A stretch of 64,000 nucleotides of DNA from Smallanthus sonchifolius (GCA_023525975.1 CM042032.1:21086001-21150000), one strand, 5' to 3'; shown: positions 1 through 12,294, counted from the first letter of the stretch. Numbers and translations are program-made. The notes: generated from the letters alone by a model not told the origin.

Positions 1-2392
1 AAACCAGCCGCAACAAACCCACTTGACTGTAAGATTGGAGAAAGTTTAGTTGGAACCACTTTCACCTCTTCAGGTTCTGTCAAGATGCATCTATCCCTAG
101 TAACATTCTTCCCAACCTTTGGTTCCTCAATTTTCACTTCTCTCTGAATGCCTTCAACCTTTGAATCATCAAACACGTCATCCTCTACATCAGAATCATA
201 CACCATGTCTTCACCCGTCACTGGATTCACTTTTAATACTGTCTTGGGATCAATCTCCTCTTCATGAATGATTTCAGGCTCAACTACATAATTTGCATTG
301 AACGGAGGAGGAACAAACCCAATACCAGCAACCCTTTTTGTGGAATCAACATTAGCATTGAAATAATCCAAAACTACAGACGAATTCTCAAACCGTTCCA
401 GCTTTCTATGTAACTTTATCACCTCAGATTCTTTTTCAGAAATCTCCTTGTTCTTTTGAGCAACTACTTCATTTTGTTTTTCAATTTCAGCATAAGCCAT
501 ATCTAGATGATAACCCTGCTCTTTGTATTTTAACCCAAGAGAATTTAAGTCTCTTTTCAAAGACTCAATTCTATCAATGCACAATTTGTCATTATCTTTC
601 AGTTTCTGATTAACTGAATGCATTGATTTCATGTCACAAATCAAATTTGTGTTATCATCCATGACTTTTGTAGTTTATCTTTAACAGAAATGAAATTAGA
701 ACAAAATATATGACAAACAGAGTCTTTTACCTTAGTCGGGTCAGACATGTCTTCCATGAATACTTTGGCAATCGGAATATTCTCTGAATCTTCACCAACT
801 GAAGCATTTTCTGTAAGAACAATTTCTTCCTCAGCAACCCCTGTCACAGCATCAGAATCAATACTTTGCTCTCTTTCTTCCTCATCATCAACACTTGGAA
901 CACTATCAACATCACATGAATTATCACTAGAAATTTCATCATCAGTAGACTCTTCTGGTTTTTCTGAATGAATTTCTGCAACAAAAGCCTGACTCACAAC
1001 ACCCACTAAATCTTCCAGATGAATGCCCTAATCACAGTTTTCATCGTTTTGAGCAACTAAAGATGATGATGCAGATGCATGATTTGTATTACCAGAAGGA
1101 CCATGATTTTGATTACCAGATGAACCATGTGACTGATTCCTATTATGCTGAAAGTTAGATTGCCTCTTTTGAGAATCAAATTCTAACTTTGGCTTCACAC
1201 ACTCCTTAGCAAAATGACCATACTCTTCGCAATTGTAACACCTAACTTTGCTCTTATCAAAACCCATACGCGATCGACTATTTGAACCAATATATTTTCT
1301 CCCAGTTCTATTTAAGAAATCTTTAGCTTGTCGCATTAACATGGCCATATTCCATTGGATATTCATTTCTTCCAGATCAACAGGGTCAATCTGTCTGAAA
1401 TCTTCTTCTATTACCTCAGGATCATGTATTTTTCCTCCAATGAATTTCTCATATGATGCCATGAATGAAGAAAACATAGCCAGATAATCATCAGCAACTT
1501 TCTGATTCACATGAGATCCAGATGATGTTGAAGCAGTAGTAGCAGAAAATCCAGAATGGCTTGTATGACCAGAATAAATTGGAACTCCAGAACACTGATC
1601 ATTTGAAGACTCTTAAGCATCACCAGAAAAGAATGCCACTCCAGTACCAGCTTTACCAACAGATTTGGCAAAATACATCGAGGGATCCTGGATATGCTCC
1701 ATATTAGTCTCTTTCTTCTTCATATTCATGTCATGTGACTGAATCTTCCCTAGGACTTCTTCAAGAGACATGGTTTTGTACTTAACATTTTCTTTGATCA
1801 AAACCGTATACACATCAAAATTTGATGGTAAACCCTCCAAGAATTTATCATTGATTTCCTCAGTCTCATATACCACAGATGCACTAGCCAGTTCACTAAG
1901 AAGATGATAGAATCTTGTAGCAAGATCATCCAAAGATTCATTTTAAAAATGTTTAAAGACTAGGAACTGCTTCTTTAGTAATTCCTTTCTACTCTTTTTC
2001 ACATCCAAACTCCCTTCACACCTTTTCTGTAATGCTTCCCACAGTTGTTGAGAAGACTTGAACTGTTTAAAACTGTGATAAATTTTCTTTGGTAGAGACA
2101 TTGAAATGCTAGCCATTGCTTTCTTTTCTCGATCAAATAACAGCTTCTCTTCAGTAGCTAAGGCTGACACTGGTTTCGGAACATCATCCTTTCCCATCCA
2201 TGAATAAGTAGGATGCGTATATCCTTCCAAAATTGGAATCCACAAACTAGTATCGGTAAAGGATACGAATTGGTCAAACCGATCTTTCCAATTTTAATAA
2301 TCAGCTAGATTCAGCAACTTCGGAGGTTTTTGAGATGTACCAATCTCATTGTCATAATTGAACATGTTTGTGACTTGAACCATATTTGCCAT
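1..2392 (-). pseudogene. gag: gag of element A, broken by stops and a frameshift
   Basis: The likely start is the ATG at 2390-2392 (MANMVQ...), followed by a conserved N-terminal Copia gag region (LWIPILEGY near 2250, retrotran_gag/UBN2 type). A CCHC zinc knuckle, CYNCEEYGHFAKEC, lies near 1200-1240. The frame is otherwise shared from 2392 down to about 670, but is cut by stops near 2297, 1940, 1613 and 1026. The last changes the Trp of an NCDWG-type motif that M keeps as FDWG, consistent with TGG to TAG. Near 670 a frameshift leads into a coiled-coil-like charged segment and then an acidic tail ending at the window edge (…SSGFVAAG), whose homologue in C precedes a second zinc knuckle. Gag would form the cytoplasmic virus-like particle; this copy cannot. 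Confidence 0.85.
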
Positions 2393-2907
2393 GTTAAAAA
2401 AAATTCCTGAAAAATTTCTAAGTATTGAGCTGTTTTACCCTCAGGCGAACTTAATAAGTTCGCTTTAGTGAGTACTAAGCGAACTTGAGATCAGGCGAAC
2501 AAGACAAGTTCGCTTAACAGCTAAGTTCGCTTGAAAATGTGAGAAGCGAACTTAATAAGTTCGCCTGCACAGGAACTCAGCAAGTTCTCTTAAACTGCTG
2601 TAACAGATTCAAAAGAATCTTCACCCAAACACGAACTGAAAACTTCAAAAATCATGATTTCTCAGCGAATTGATGGAATTTAAGGAAATTGAACCGTAGG
2701 ATTATGAATTTTATCAAATAGAACAGTTCTATCAGACTAATTTCGTCAAAAACACTTCCAAAAACACGAATTCAGCAGAGAAAACAATCTTCAAGAACTT
2801 GAAAAACTCCATTGTTGCAGAAACTTCAAAAATGTTGAATTTCTTGTCGAATTGTATACAAAAACCGTCACTAATCACCGAGAATCGTACTTAATTCACG
2901 AGCATAA
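2393..2907 (-). other. 5' leader of element A with palindromic motif copies
   Basis: Noncoding stretch between PBS and gag. It has two near-perfect palindromes, 2445-2463 and 2546-2564, both GCGAACTTAATAAGTTCGC, plus several half or diverged copies at 2475-2590. The same motif recurs in this element's LTR. No ORF is supported here. Confidence 0.7.
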
Positions 2908-2919
2908 GCTCTGATACCA
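2908..2919 (-). other. Primer-binding site of A (initiator tRNA-Met)
   Basis: On the minus strand this reads TGGTATCAGAGC, the usual plant Copia PBS complementary to the 3' end of initiator tRNA-Met. It starts two bases inside the LTR end. Confidence 0.9.
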
Positions 2920-2921
2920 CT

Positions 2922-3412
2922 TGTAGGTCTAGGTAACTCAACTACTGATCAAACTCGTGATATGACGTTTCTATAACACGAAGTGCGGAATCCTTCGTGT
3001 TAACGTTTGTATACTAACCGACAATTCAAACAACACGCGTAAATAAACTTCTCAAATATATTCAGATTCACAATGGTTTACAGACTCAATCAGACAAATC
3101 GTTCTCTCGGTTCTCTCTGTTCTGTGTTCTGTCTAATGACTCTGTAAACTCATATATATAGAAACTAACCTGATGTAAGCGAAATTATTAAATTCGCCTG
3201 AAACAGACTAAGCGAACTTAACAAGTTCGCCTCAGTTAAACCTAAGCGAACTTATTAAGTTCGCCTCTGATAGACCAGGCGAACTTAACAAGTTCGCCTC
3301 TAGGCACACTTGTAAAAACACTTAGCAACTTTAAACAATTACATATCAAAAACACAAAGACATAAAATCTAACTATTACAAGCTTTTGTCATTACAAATC
3401 TATGTCCTGACA
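2922..3412 (-). repeat. 5' LTR of element A (491 bp)
   Basis: On the minus strand it begins TGTCAGGACA at 3412 and ends CCTACA at 2922, giving TG...CA termini, directly before the PBS. It shares long blocks with the C LTR at 48288-48703, including the region around the CCTTCGTGTTAACG block. Palindromes of the GCGAACTT...AAGTTCGC type are at 3212-3230, 3246-3264 and 3279-3297. TATATATA near 3153-3160 is a plausible TATA region. Confidence 0.88.
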
Positions 3413-5729
3413 CTTACCTTCTTGTTTTTGTTTGTCTTCTCAAAAGCATTATTATTGAGGTTTCATTGCTGCTGAAGGTAGTAGAAGCATGTGCTTGCAG
3501 TGTGATTGTATTTGCCACAGACAAAACAGGATTTAGCTGATTTATCTCATTGAAAGTATATATAATCTTTTCTTTTGAATAGATCTTTGAAGTTCTAGGG
3601 ATGAGCTTTGTTGTGTTCAAAAGTGGCTTCCTCCAATGTTTTCTAAACATATGGAGGTCTCTCTCTAGGTGCATGACAAATGTCAAACACCTTCCTGGTT
3701 TGATTGGATTTTGATTGAGGAATGGTGGAGGTCGAAGATTTTCCTTGTTCAACTTTTAACTTTCTTCCTTCATGAGGATAACTAATTTTGATTTGTTTGG
3801 TGGGAGGAGTTATTGGTATAGAGGGAATAAAGGGACTTGGACCATTGGTTTGGATTACTTTACCAGATTTGGTAGTTTTGAGAATTACTTCATTGGTATG
3901 GAGTAATGGAGCTTCACTTGTTTGAGTGGATTCTGAGCATGTGGACTCAGATTCAGAGGGGGTATTAATGTCTTGCACATATGATTCTTCCTTGGAAGGA
4001 TCAAGGTTTCGGTTTGCATGGTTAAGATTAAAGTTTGGTTCATGGATGGTTACACAGTCAGCTAGTGGGGGGCGTTGTTGTAGGGCTTTTCAGCTTGAAA
4101 CCCAAGGCCAGCAGTCACCTTTTCATGAATTTGAGCATCCACAAGTCTTTGTAGCTTTTTGGATGCAAACTCATATTTGTCAACAAGAACTTTTTGGTCT
4201 GCAAACTCAGCTCTTGTAGCTTTTAACTTAACCAATAGATCATCAACCTGAGTTTCAAGATTTGTTTGTTCATGTTTTAGTGATGAAATCTCTTTCTTTA
4301 GGCAGTTAATCTTTTCTTTATAACTGTTTTTAACCTTTTTAAATTCAGATTTCATTTGGTGAAACTCTTCATTTTGATCTATAAGGTTTTGGTTATGTTT
4401 CCTATATCCTAGAACCTTATCAATGCAAGCTTGAGTACAAACGTTCATATACCTGAGGTGGTATCTCTGTTGTGTCTGCCATGAGTGCTTGGTTTTTTGG
4501 CAGGAAGATCTTCATACTGGAAGCTCCAATCAAAATCAACTGTTCCAACAGCTGCTCAGGCTACAGTTTGAGCAGGAGTGGTGTTGCCTTGACTTGCTTG
4601 ACCATGATGGGTCTGTCTAGGTTGTGTCACATCTATGTTTGCAATTGGAGCCTTTCATTCTCTGGCAAAGTGACCAAGTTGGATACAATTGTAACAACTT
4701 AGCTTGCTCTTGTCCAAGCCAACTCTAGTGTTAGAGTTGTTGCTTGGAATTTGTCTTCCAGTCCCAGAATAGAACCGTTTTGCGCTGAGAGAAAGCATCA
4801 CATAGGAGTGTTGTATGTCCATTTCTTCTAAGTCATCTGGATGAAAGTATTCCAGATCTTCTTTGATGAGGACATGTTGCTAGAATTTTCGGAGACAAAG
4901 GCAGTTGTGTTTGGTTGAGGTGGAGCTTCAAGAAGAAATGGTGAGTTGTTTGTTTGTGAGTTGGGAGTCTGAGGGTGGGTGACAATGGGAGGATAATAGT
5001 TACTAGAACTGGGAGCTGAGTGGTCAAAGTGTAGTGCAGATGAAGTGGTGGTTGATGATGAAGCTGTTGAATGACCTGGGCTTCTTTCTTTGGCTTGAAT
5101 CATTTCTAATTCATATGTCTTTAGCATGCCATACAACTCAGTCATTTTTAGAGTTTTCAAGTTTTCAGTTCTTCTAATCGACACTGTATAGAGTGTCCAG
5201 CAGCTTGGAAGAGATCTGATAAACTTTTTGAGAATGTCTTCATTCTCCAGCTTCACTTTAGAGCACTGTGACTCTCCCGCCAAATAGGTGTACCTGTTGA
5301 ACAAAACATTAAGAGACTCACCTTCCTTCCAGAAAAAGTTCTCATATTGTTGCTTCAGAATGTCTCTTCTATTCTCCTTCACCTCCTCAAAACCGACAAA
5401 CATCTTCTAAAGAGCTTCCCATAGCTCCTTAGCAGTCTTGTGTTCTATGAAGTTATGGAAAACTTCGTTTGGCAAGCACATCTTAATGGCTCCCAAAGCT
5501 TTGAAATCTACCTCCATCTTCTTGATGTCTTCCTCTGAGTATTTTGAGGCTTCTTTAGGGACGGATGGACCTCCGGAATCAGCAGAAGCCAGCATAGGCA
5601 CATATGGACCATCAACTATGGATCTCCACATTCCATTCTTTTCTTCCACATATCATAATCTTCTTCAGACACCAGTCTTGGTGCTTTGTGAAAGCTTCCA
5701 ACATCATCAAATCTAGTATTCTATGCCAT
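3413..5729 (-). pseudogene. gag: gag of element B (inner copy), broken
   Basis: The start ATG at 5727-5729 is followed at codon 3 by a stop where the outer copy has Gln (MAQNYG), consistent with CAG to TAG. An N-terminal Copia gag domain follows (MWRSIVDG, KTAKELWEAL), with a second stop at 5404-5406 where the other copy reads Glu. About 33 bp present in the outer copy near 7420 are missing here. Further down are a Ser/Thr/Pro-rich stretch (about 4850-5080), a damaged zinc knuckle near 4660-4715 (CYNCIQLGHFARE then stop, losing the last Cys), a long coiled coil (4062-4448, rich in K/E/L) and a Ser/Thr-rich segment to 3413. Particle-forming in the family; not functional here. Confidence 0.8.
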
Positions 5730-5816
5730 ACTATGGATAGATGGTTCAGCAGAAAAGAGAAAACAGAACCAGATAGTGATTAAACAAGTGTTAGTTTGTT
5801 TAATCTAAGAGCCAAA

Positions 5817-5828
5817 GCTCTGATACCA
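5817..5828 (-). other. Primer-binding site, B inner copy
   Basis: Minus strand TGGTATCAGAGC, initiator tRNA-Met type, two bases from the LTR end. Confidence 0.88.
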
Positions 5829-5830
5829 CT

Positions 5831-6534
5831 TGTAGGATCGGTGTTTACAAGATGATTTTGTTCTTAGTTGAGATTGGCGGAAACAATAACAACTAATCAA
5901 TGTAAGGATAATACTGATAAATGCAAAGTGTAATAATCTTCAATGTTTACAAGTTTACATAGAAAACTCTAAGGAACCACACCTTGTAAAATGAAAAGAT
6001 ACAATGCATATAAAGGAACTTAGAATCAAGACAGACCCTTGATTATAAGTATCAAATCAAACATAAGTCGTTGATCTTTAACAGTTATAAGTTACATTCC
6101 TATTGGTGGACAACTAAAAGACAAGTAGCTAAAAGGCAACTGCAGTGAAAAGAATTTTGCACTGAAAAGACTTCTGATCATTGCAGGACAGATCATAATA
6201 GGAGCATTGTCTTTTGTTCTCTGCACCAATAACATTCCTTCTGCTGATAGGTGTGTCACTGTTGCAGCAAAAGGTGTCTGTAATAAAGTCAAAGCTGCTG
6301 ATGACTTGTCTATCAGCAGCATCAAATGTTTGATGCTGCTAAGAAGCCTATCAGCAGCAACTTTGGACTTCAGTAGATAAGGCTATCCGCAGGAAACTTG
6401 TTCATCAGCAGGAGAACACAACTATCTGCAGCACTTAGCATTATCTGCAGCAACTTGTAAGTCAGCAGCAAAATTGTGGAGTCTGCAGCAATCTTACTTA
6501 GAGAATTTTGTAGCCATCAGTCTTTATCTCTACA
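5831..6534 (-). repeat. 5' LTR of element B, inner duplicate (704 bp)
   Basis: On the minus strand it begins TGTAGAGATAAAGACTGATGG at 6534 and ends CGATCCTACA at 5831. It is rich in CAGCAG/CTGCTG-type motifs at 6230-6495. It matches 7638-8355 with indels and, more loosely, the D LTR at 52161-52935. Confidence 0.88.
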
Positions 6535-6980
6535 TAAATTTCTTAGAACTATCCACTTTATCATTCACAAATTATCAAACCTTTTGAAAAACATGAAATG
6601 ATACGCGATAAACTTCAAAGTAAACTGGATTTGATCATGACATGTTAACTTATTCATACCGAATTTGCAATACCCTACATGTCAATTCAAATTGTCAGCA
6701 TTATAATATTTGAAACCAAAAACGTTTTTATCTCACGTTCTTGTGAGTTAGTACCATTTATATGAAAACAACGCATACCCCACAAATATGCCAACAGAAA
6801 GTAAATTGCACTATCTTCAAGACATATAAGACTTTGTGCAAAAGAATATGTATATCAATCTCCAGGATGAAATTACATCAATTAGCAAAGGAAAAGAAGC
6901 AGATCCCGAAGGATATAAAGAATCATCAAGATTCGTAAAGATTGGTTTGGCTTTGAAGATTCCCTATGATATCATGTAAC
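6535..6980 (-). other. Duplicated copy of the H 3' noncoding flank
   Basis: This 446-bp stretch matches 8356-8801 base for base over long runs, so it is the DNA that flanked B at insertion, copied by the tandem duplication. It belongs to the conserved RNase H-to-3'-ORF noncoding block of H. No ORF seen. Confidence 0.8.
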
Positions 6981-7536
6981 AACTTGGAAGAGATCTGATA
7001 AACTTTTTGAGAATGTCTTCATTATCCAGCTTCACTTTAGAGCACTGTAGCTCTCCCACCAAATAGGTGTACCTATTGAATAAAACAGTAAGAGACTCAC
7101 CTTCCTTCTAGACAATGTTCTCATATTGTTGCTTCAGAATGTCTCTTCTATTCTCCTTCACCTCCTTAGAACCGGCACACATCTTCTCAAGAGCTTCCCA
7201 TAGCTCCTTAGCAGTCTTGTATTCTCTAAAGTTATGGAAAACTTCATTTGGAAAGCACATCTGAATGGATTCGAAAGCTTTGAAATATACCTCCATCTTC
7301 TTGATGTCTTCCTCTGAGTATTTTGAGGCTTCTTTAGGGACGGATGGACCTCCGGAATTAGTAGAAGCCACCATAGGCACATATAGACCATCAACTATGG
7401 ATCTCCACATTCCATATTCTTGATAGAAGAAGAAACTTTCCATTCTTTTCTTCCACATATCATAATCTTCTCCAGACACCAGTCTTGGTGCTCTGTGAAA
7501 GCTTCCAACATCATCAAATCCATAATTCTGTGCCAT
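6981..7536 (-). pseudogene. gag: gag N-terminus of element B (outer copy), truncated
   Basis: The ATG at 7534-7536 (MAQNYGFDDVGSF) opens a gag N-terminal domain including YDMWKKRMESFF and KTAKELWEALEKMC. The frame is open to a stop near 7110 (…QQYENIV). Homology continues to 6981, where the tandem-duplication junction cuts gag. This copy keeps the residues that are stop codons in the inner copy, so those stops arose after the duplication. Confidence 0.78.
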
Positions 7537-7623
7537 ACTATGGATAGATGGTTCAACAGAAAAGATATAACGGCACCAAATAGTGATTAAACAAGTGTTA
7601 GTTTGTTTAATCTGAGAGCCAAA

Positions 7624-7635
7624 GCTCTGATACCA
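7624..7635 (-). other. Primer-binding site, B outer copy
   Basis: Minus strand TGGTATCAGAGC, next to the LTR end at 7638. Confidence 0.88.
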
Positions 7636-7637
7636 CT

Positions 7638-8355
7638 TGTAGGATCGGTGTTTACAAGATGATTCTGTTCTTAGTTGAGAATGGCGGAAACAATAACAAC
7701 TAATCAATGTAAACAAGAAAACAAGGATAATAATGATAAATGCAAAGTGTAATAATCTTCAATGTGTTTACAAATTTATAGAAAAAACTCAAAGGAAGCA
7801 CACCTTGTAAAATGAAAAGATACAATACATATAAAGGAACTTAGAATCAAGACAGACCCTTGATTATAAGTATCAAATCAAACACAAGCCGTTGATCTTT
7901 AACAGTTATAAGTTACATTCCTATTGGTAGAGAACTATAAGACAAGTAGCTAAAAGACAACTGCAGTGAAAAGACTTTTGCGCTGAAAAGACTTCTGATC
8001 ATTGCAGGACAGATCAGAATAGGAGCATTGTCTTTTGTTCTGTGCACCAATAACATTCCTTCTGCTGATAGGTGTGTCAGTGTTGCAGCAAAAGGTATCA
8101 GTAGTAAAGTCAAAGTTGTTGATGATTTGCCTATTAGCATCATCAAATGTTTGATGCTGCTGAGAAGCCTATCAACAACAACTTTGGACTTCAGCAGATA
8201 AGGCTATCCGCAGGAAACTTGTTCATCAGCAGGAGAACACAGCTATCTGCAGCACTTAGCCTTATATGCATCAACTTGTAAGTCAGCAGCAAAATTGTGG
8301 AGTCCGCAGCAATCTTACTTAGAGAATTTTGTAGCCAATAGTCTTTATCTCTACA
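7638..8355 (-). repeat. 5' LTR of element B, outer copy (718 bp)
   Basis: TG...CA termini on the minus strand (TGTAGAGATAAAGAC at 8355, CGATCCTACA at 7638). It contains repeated CAGCAG/TATCCGCAG-type motifs at 8040-8310. It is the original junction of B with element H. Confidence 0.88.
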
Positions 8356-9410
8356 GAAATTTCTCAAAACTATCCATTTTATCATTCACAAAATGTCAAA
8401 CCTTTTGAAAAACATGAAATGATACGTGATAAAATTCAAAGTAAACAGGATCAGATCATGACATGTTAACTTATTCATACCGAATTTGCAATACCCTACA
8501 TGTCAATTCAAGTTGTCAGCATTATAAGATTTGAAACCAAAAACGTTTTTATCCCACGTTCTTGTGAGTTAGTACCATTTATATGAAAACAATGCGTATC
8601 CCACAAATATGCCAACAGAAAGTAAATTGCACTATCTTCAAGACATATAAGACTTTGTGCAAAAGAATATGTATATCAATCTCCAGGATGAAATTACATC
8701 AATTAGCACAGGAAAAGAAGCAGTTCCCGAAGGATATAAAGAATCATAAAGATTCGTAAATATTGGTTTGGCTTTGATGATTCCCTATGATATCATGTAA
8801 CATATGAAACATATCTTAGTTCAACAACACATTGCATGTTTTTCGAGGCATGGGTAGTGAAGTGAACTGAAAAATTGTGCTAATGACATAATCTGATACC
8901 GGTGTCATGAAATTCCTAAAGTCTCATTATCTATATCTGATAATGATCTTTTAACACACACACCCGACATATCATGGGTTCAAATAACAGTTGTGACATA
9001 GATCATTATGTTTTCACACTACTAATGGTCTAAAAACGCTTCTAGCCTACTGACAATTCAAATTACATGCAGATATCCAAATTAAAAAAAAACTTTGAAT
9101 CAATGTCAATCAATCATGAAGCTATCATTTCTTGTTTGTGTAAACTAAGAAGTTTAGATCAAATCATATAAGCACAAACTTCAAACATAAATAAAGAAAC
9201 CAGGTAGTCATTCTATGGTCATGTGTGTATGATCCTCTACTGATGTACTATAATTTCTTCTCTATCTTCAAGTAGTGTCGATTTTATCTTTTTCAATTTG
9301 TTTGGTTTTTCAGAAAGCAAGTAGACTAGAGAAACTAAAGCATGAAAATAATTTACGTTAAAAAATAAAAATAAAAAAAATCCATGAAAAACCCTTTTTC
9401 AAAACCATTT
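8356..9410 (-). other. H 3' noncoding zone, conserved in M and C
   Basis: No convincing ORF. The stretch aligns by eye with 16660-17744 of M and 49540-50625 of C. Shared blocks include the 19-mer TATCTGATAATGATCTTTT at 8934-8952 (plus-strand sense) and an ACATCAATTAGCACAGG block near 8697-8713. See the finding on this block. Confidence 0.75.
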
Positions 9411-11735
9411 TCATGTTGGATTAAACATTTCAATCATTTGAGTAAGAAATTCAAACCGTGAGCGATCAAACACTTTGATAAATAGGTCAGCAAAGTTGTT
9501 ATCAATGTGGACTTTCACCAACTCAATCAATCTTTTCTCTGCACAATCTCGAAAGAAATGATGACGAATCTCAATATTCTTTGTTTTCGAGTGCTTCACA
9601 GGATTGTTTGTGATGGACATCGTGGCAGTGTTGTCAATGGACATTGGTGTCTCTGTGAAGTTCAGACCATAATCCCTTGATTGTTGTTGAATCCACAAGA
9701 TTTGGGAACAACAACTGGCTGCTGCAATGTATTCGGCCTCGCGCGTTGAAATTGCAACTGATGTTTGCTTTTTGCATTGCCAGGACACGAGTCTATCTCC
9801 CAAGAATTGACAACCACCAGATGTTGATTTTCTATCCAAACTGCAACCTCCATAATCTGAATCTGTAAAAGCTTTGAAATCAAAGTCAGAATTATTAGGA
9901 TACCACAACCCCAACCTTGGTTTACCCTTTAAGTATCGAAAGATCCGCTTTACAGCAATCAGATGAGATTCCCTCGACTTGGACTGAAATCTCGAACACA
10001 AGCATACCGCGAACATAATATCAGGCCTGGACGCAGTCAAATACATTAAAGACCTGATCATTCCTCTGTATAATATACAATCCACTTCCTTCCCTTTCGA
10101 GTCAGAATCTAGCTTGTGATTTACAGGAATTAGAGTATTGAATGCTGAGGTATCCGACATCTCAAATTTCTTCAAAATATCCGACACATACTTCATTTGA
10201 TGAATATAGAAACCATCTTCTTTCTGATCAACTTGAAGACCCAAAAAGAAAGATTGCTCTCCCATGTTGCTCATCTCCAATTTCAGCTTCATCACTCTGT
10301 CAAAATCTTTACACATATCAACATTTGTCGACCCAAAAATTATGTCGTCCACATAAACTTGAACTAGTAAGATATCTCCCCCTTCTTTTCTGCTTTTCGA
10401 GTAAGTGCATGGACAAAGTTTCATACCAGGCACGAGGAGCCTGATGAAGACCATATAACGCCTTATCAAGTTTAAACACTTTGTCTGGGAACTTGGAGTC
10501 TTCAAAACCAGGCGGTTGTTTCACGTAAACCTCTTCCTTCACCTTTCCACACAGAAAAGAACTTTTCACATCTAGCTGGAATACCTTGAACCCCTTGAAA
10601 GATGCGTAAGCAAGAAATAAACGGATCGCCGCAATCCTCGCAACCGGATCATAAACTTCCGTGTAGTCAACACCTTCTTGTTGGTTAAATCCTTGAACAA
10701 CAAGCTTCGCCTTATTGCGTACCACCACGCCTCGATCATCACGTTTGCACTTAAACACCCATTTCGTGCCAATTGATCTTGAACCTTTGGGCAAGTCAAC
10801 TAAATCCCAAACATGTAGTTTGTCAAATTGAGTTAGCTCCTCTTGCGTCGCCTCATCCAATGATCATCATCAAGCGCTCCAGCCACATTCTTTGGCTCTA
10901 TTTGAGAAATAAAGCAAGCATGCAAACATGTCTCCATAATACCTGTGTCCACTATTTGTGCAGATAAACATGAATTTTCAGCAAGTGAATGATGTCTGGT
11001 TTGAACACCTGCATTCAAATCACCAATAATGTTATCATTCGGAAGATGTTTATGCACACGAGTTTGAGGAATATCAGAAGTTTGATCACAACATCAAGAT
11101 AAGAAGGCATCTCCCCCATAGACGGTGCCGGTGTAGATGAATCATCAACTATGTTCTGGATACCATTAGAAGACTCCTGAAACACAGTTTCATCATCATC
11201 ACTATCACTGTCATGTGTTGTATCCGAGGTCGAAGCTACATTCGGATCAACGGGAGGAGTAACCACAATTGGAACAACCAATCGTGGCTCGACAATTGAA
11301 TCATCATTACAGCAGGACTGATACAAAATTTCTGCTTCAACAGGAGACACTACAGGAGGAACATTAAATGATCTGCACAAAGAATCATAATCAAAAGCCC
11401 ATGATGGTCCTTTTGCATCCTGAGGAACCGAGCGATTATCACAATCAATGTGAAACCATTCCTCAATCTGCCTGCTCTCTTTATTGAACACCCGTTTGTT
11501 GTGAGAATTTGCAACATATCCCAATAAAATTCCTTCAATTGCCTTAGCACTGAACTTCATTGGAACATCTCTAGTCTTCAATAAAGTGCACAGATTTCCA
11601 AAGGGCAACAGATAATCTAGATTCGGCTTTCGATTGTTCAGCAATTCATAACAAGTTTTGTTGTGTTTCTTCACGGTCAAAACACGATTAAGGACATGAC
11701 ACGCCGTGTCCACCGCCTCTTCCCAAAATGTCACT
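9411..11735 (-). pseudogene. pol: H pol 3' half: INT C-terminus, RT and RNase H
   Basis: From 11735 downward the frame resumes with VTFWEEAVDTACHVLNRV (INT C-terminal part), then an acidic linker that frameshifts near 11090. RT begins around 11000 (EPKNVAGALDD) and keeps GTKWVFKCK, VYDPVAR, QLDVKSSFL and YGLHQAPRAWYE. Near 10385-10400 a small deletion changes frame. The second RT half has the intact catalytic YVDDIIFGSTN (about 10310-10350). RNase H follows with SDYGGCSLDRKSTSG and the C-terminal TKNIEIRHHF; the frame from 10505 to 9411 is open for 364 codons. It would copy genomic RNA to cDNA and degrade the RNA strand; the breaks make this copy inactive. Confidence 0.88.
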
Positions 11736-11740
11736 GCAAC

Positions 11741-12294
11741 TGTAGGTCCCTCGGGTGTGGCAGATCGACACATGCAAGTGTGTTCCTGAGTCGGACCGGG
11801 TGTGAAATGCACGTGACTAGGTTGAGAGACTTACAACACAAAGTAAACCGACAAGAGAATAACTTTAAACTTTTGTCTATTATAAACACTTGAAGGTTAC
11901 AGAGAGAAATATTGAGTATACAATGTCTGCTTATGTGACTGCGTACTTGTCTACTGTCAATCTATCCTATTTATACACGACCTGATCTCTGCGCACTTAG
12001 CAAGTGCGCAGGGCAAATTGCTCATGCGTACTTAGCAAGTACGCAAGGTATTCTTGCGTACTTAGCAAGTACGCAAGGTATTCTTGCGTACTTGCTAAGT
12101 ACGTAGGAACTAATTCCTGCGCACATACAAGTGCACAAAACACTTAGAGATTTCCGCAACTATCAACATGCATTAGTAAATACAACTCGATAACTAATAC
12201 ATACAGACACTTACAAACAAAGACAAATACATACAATGAAAGTACAAAACGAAGACTCTATCCAGAGTGTTTGTCACACAAAAGTGCTTCAACA
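11741..12294 (-). repeat. 3' LTR of element M (554 bp)
   Basis: On the minus strand it begins TGTTGAAGCAC at 12294 and ends GGACCTACA at 11741. It contains a palindrome cluster: GCGCACTTAGCAAGTGCGC at 11991-12009 and GCGTACTT...AAGTACGC copies within 12025-12045, 12055-12075 and 12085-12105. It has one more such unit than the 5' LTR. Confidence 0.92.

Larger units (their letters stand above)
1..3412 (-). mobile_element. Element A: SIRE-like Ty1/copia retrotransposon, 5' part (LTR, PBS, leader, gag)
   Basis: Read on the minus strand, the order is 5' LTR (3412 down to 2922), PBS, about 0.5 kb of leader, then a long gag that runs off the left edge. Pol and the 3' LTR lie outside the window. The gag resembles that of elements M and C in this window, with the same conserved blocks around the WIPILEGY and FLNRTGRK motifs, so A belongs to the same broad lineage. 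Its LTR is closely related to that of C (48288-48703). It abuts element B at 3413, where CTTAC would be the target-site duplication, but the other end cannot be checked. Lineage assignment is from gene order and the gag type. Confidence 0.85.
3413..8355 (-). mobile_element. Element B: Ty1/copia retrotransposon, 5' part, locally duplicated
   Basis: The outer copy has LTR 7638-8355, PBS 7624-7635 and a gag start at 7536; the inner copy has LTR 5831-6534, PBS 5817-5828 and gag from 5729 downward. Between them (6535-6980) is DNA matching what follows 8355, so this is one insertion that was tandemly duplicated with its flank, not two insertions. Downstream gag continues to 3413, where element A interrupts it. 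Pol is not in the window. The LTR family is the same as element D (52161-52935). Confidence 0.8.
5202..8801 (-). repeat. Tandem duplication of ~1.8 kb spanning gag start, PBS, LTR and flank
   Basis: Unit 1 is 5202-6980 and unit 2 is 6981-8801. Each begins at the GCTTGGAAG/ACTTGGAAG block in gag and ends at TATGATATCATGTAAC. The junction at 6980/6981 joins the end of the H-derived flank directly to mid-gag. The units differ by many substitutions and several indels (a ~33-bp indel near 5635/7420 and a ~12-bp indel near 5905/7715), so the event is not recent. Confidence 0.85.

Noticed and set aside
11991..12105. CRISPR-like array
   Set aside because: Repeats are palindromes with short, similar spacers, in an LTR of a plant retrotransposon. 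No cas genes and not a prokaryotic context.
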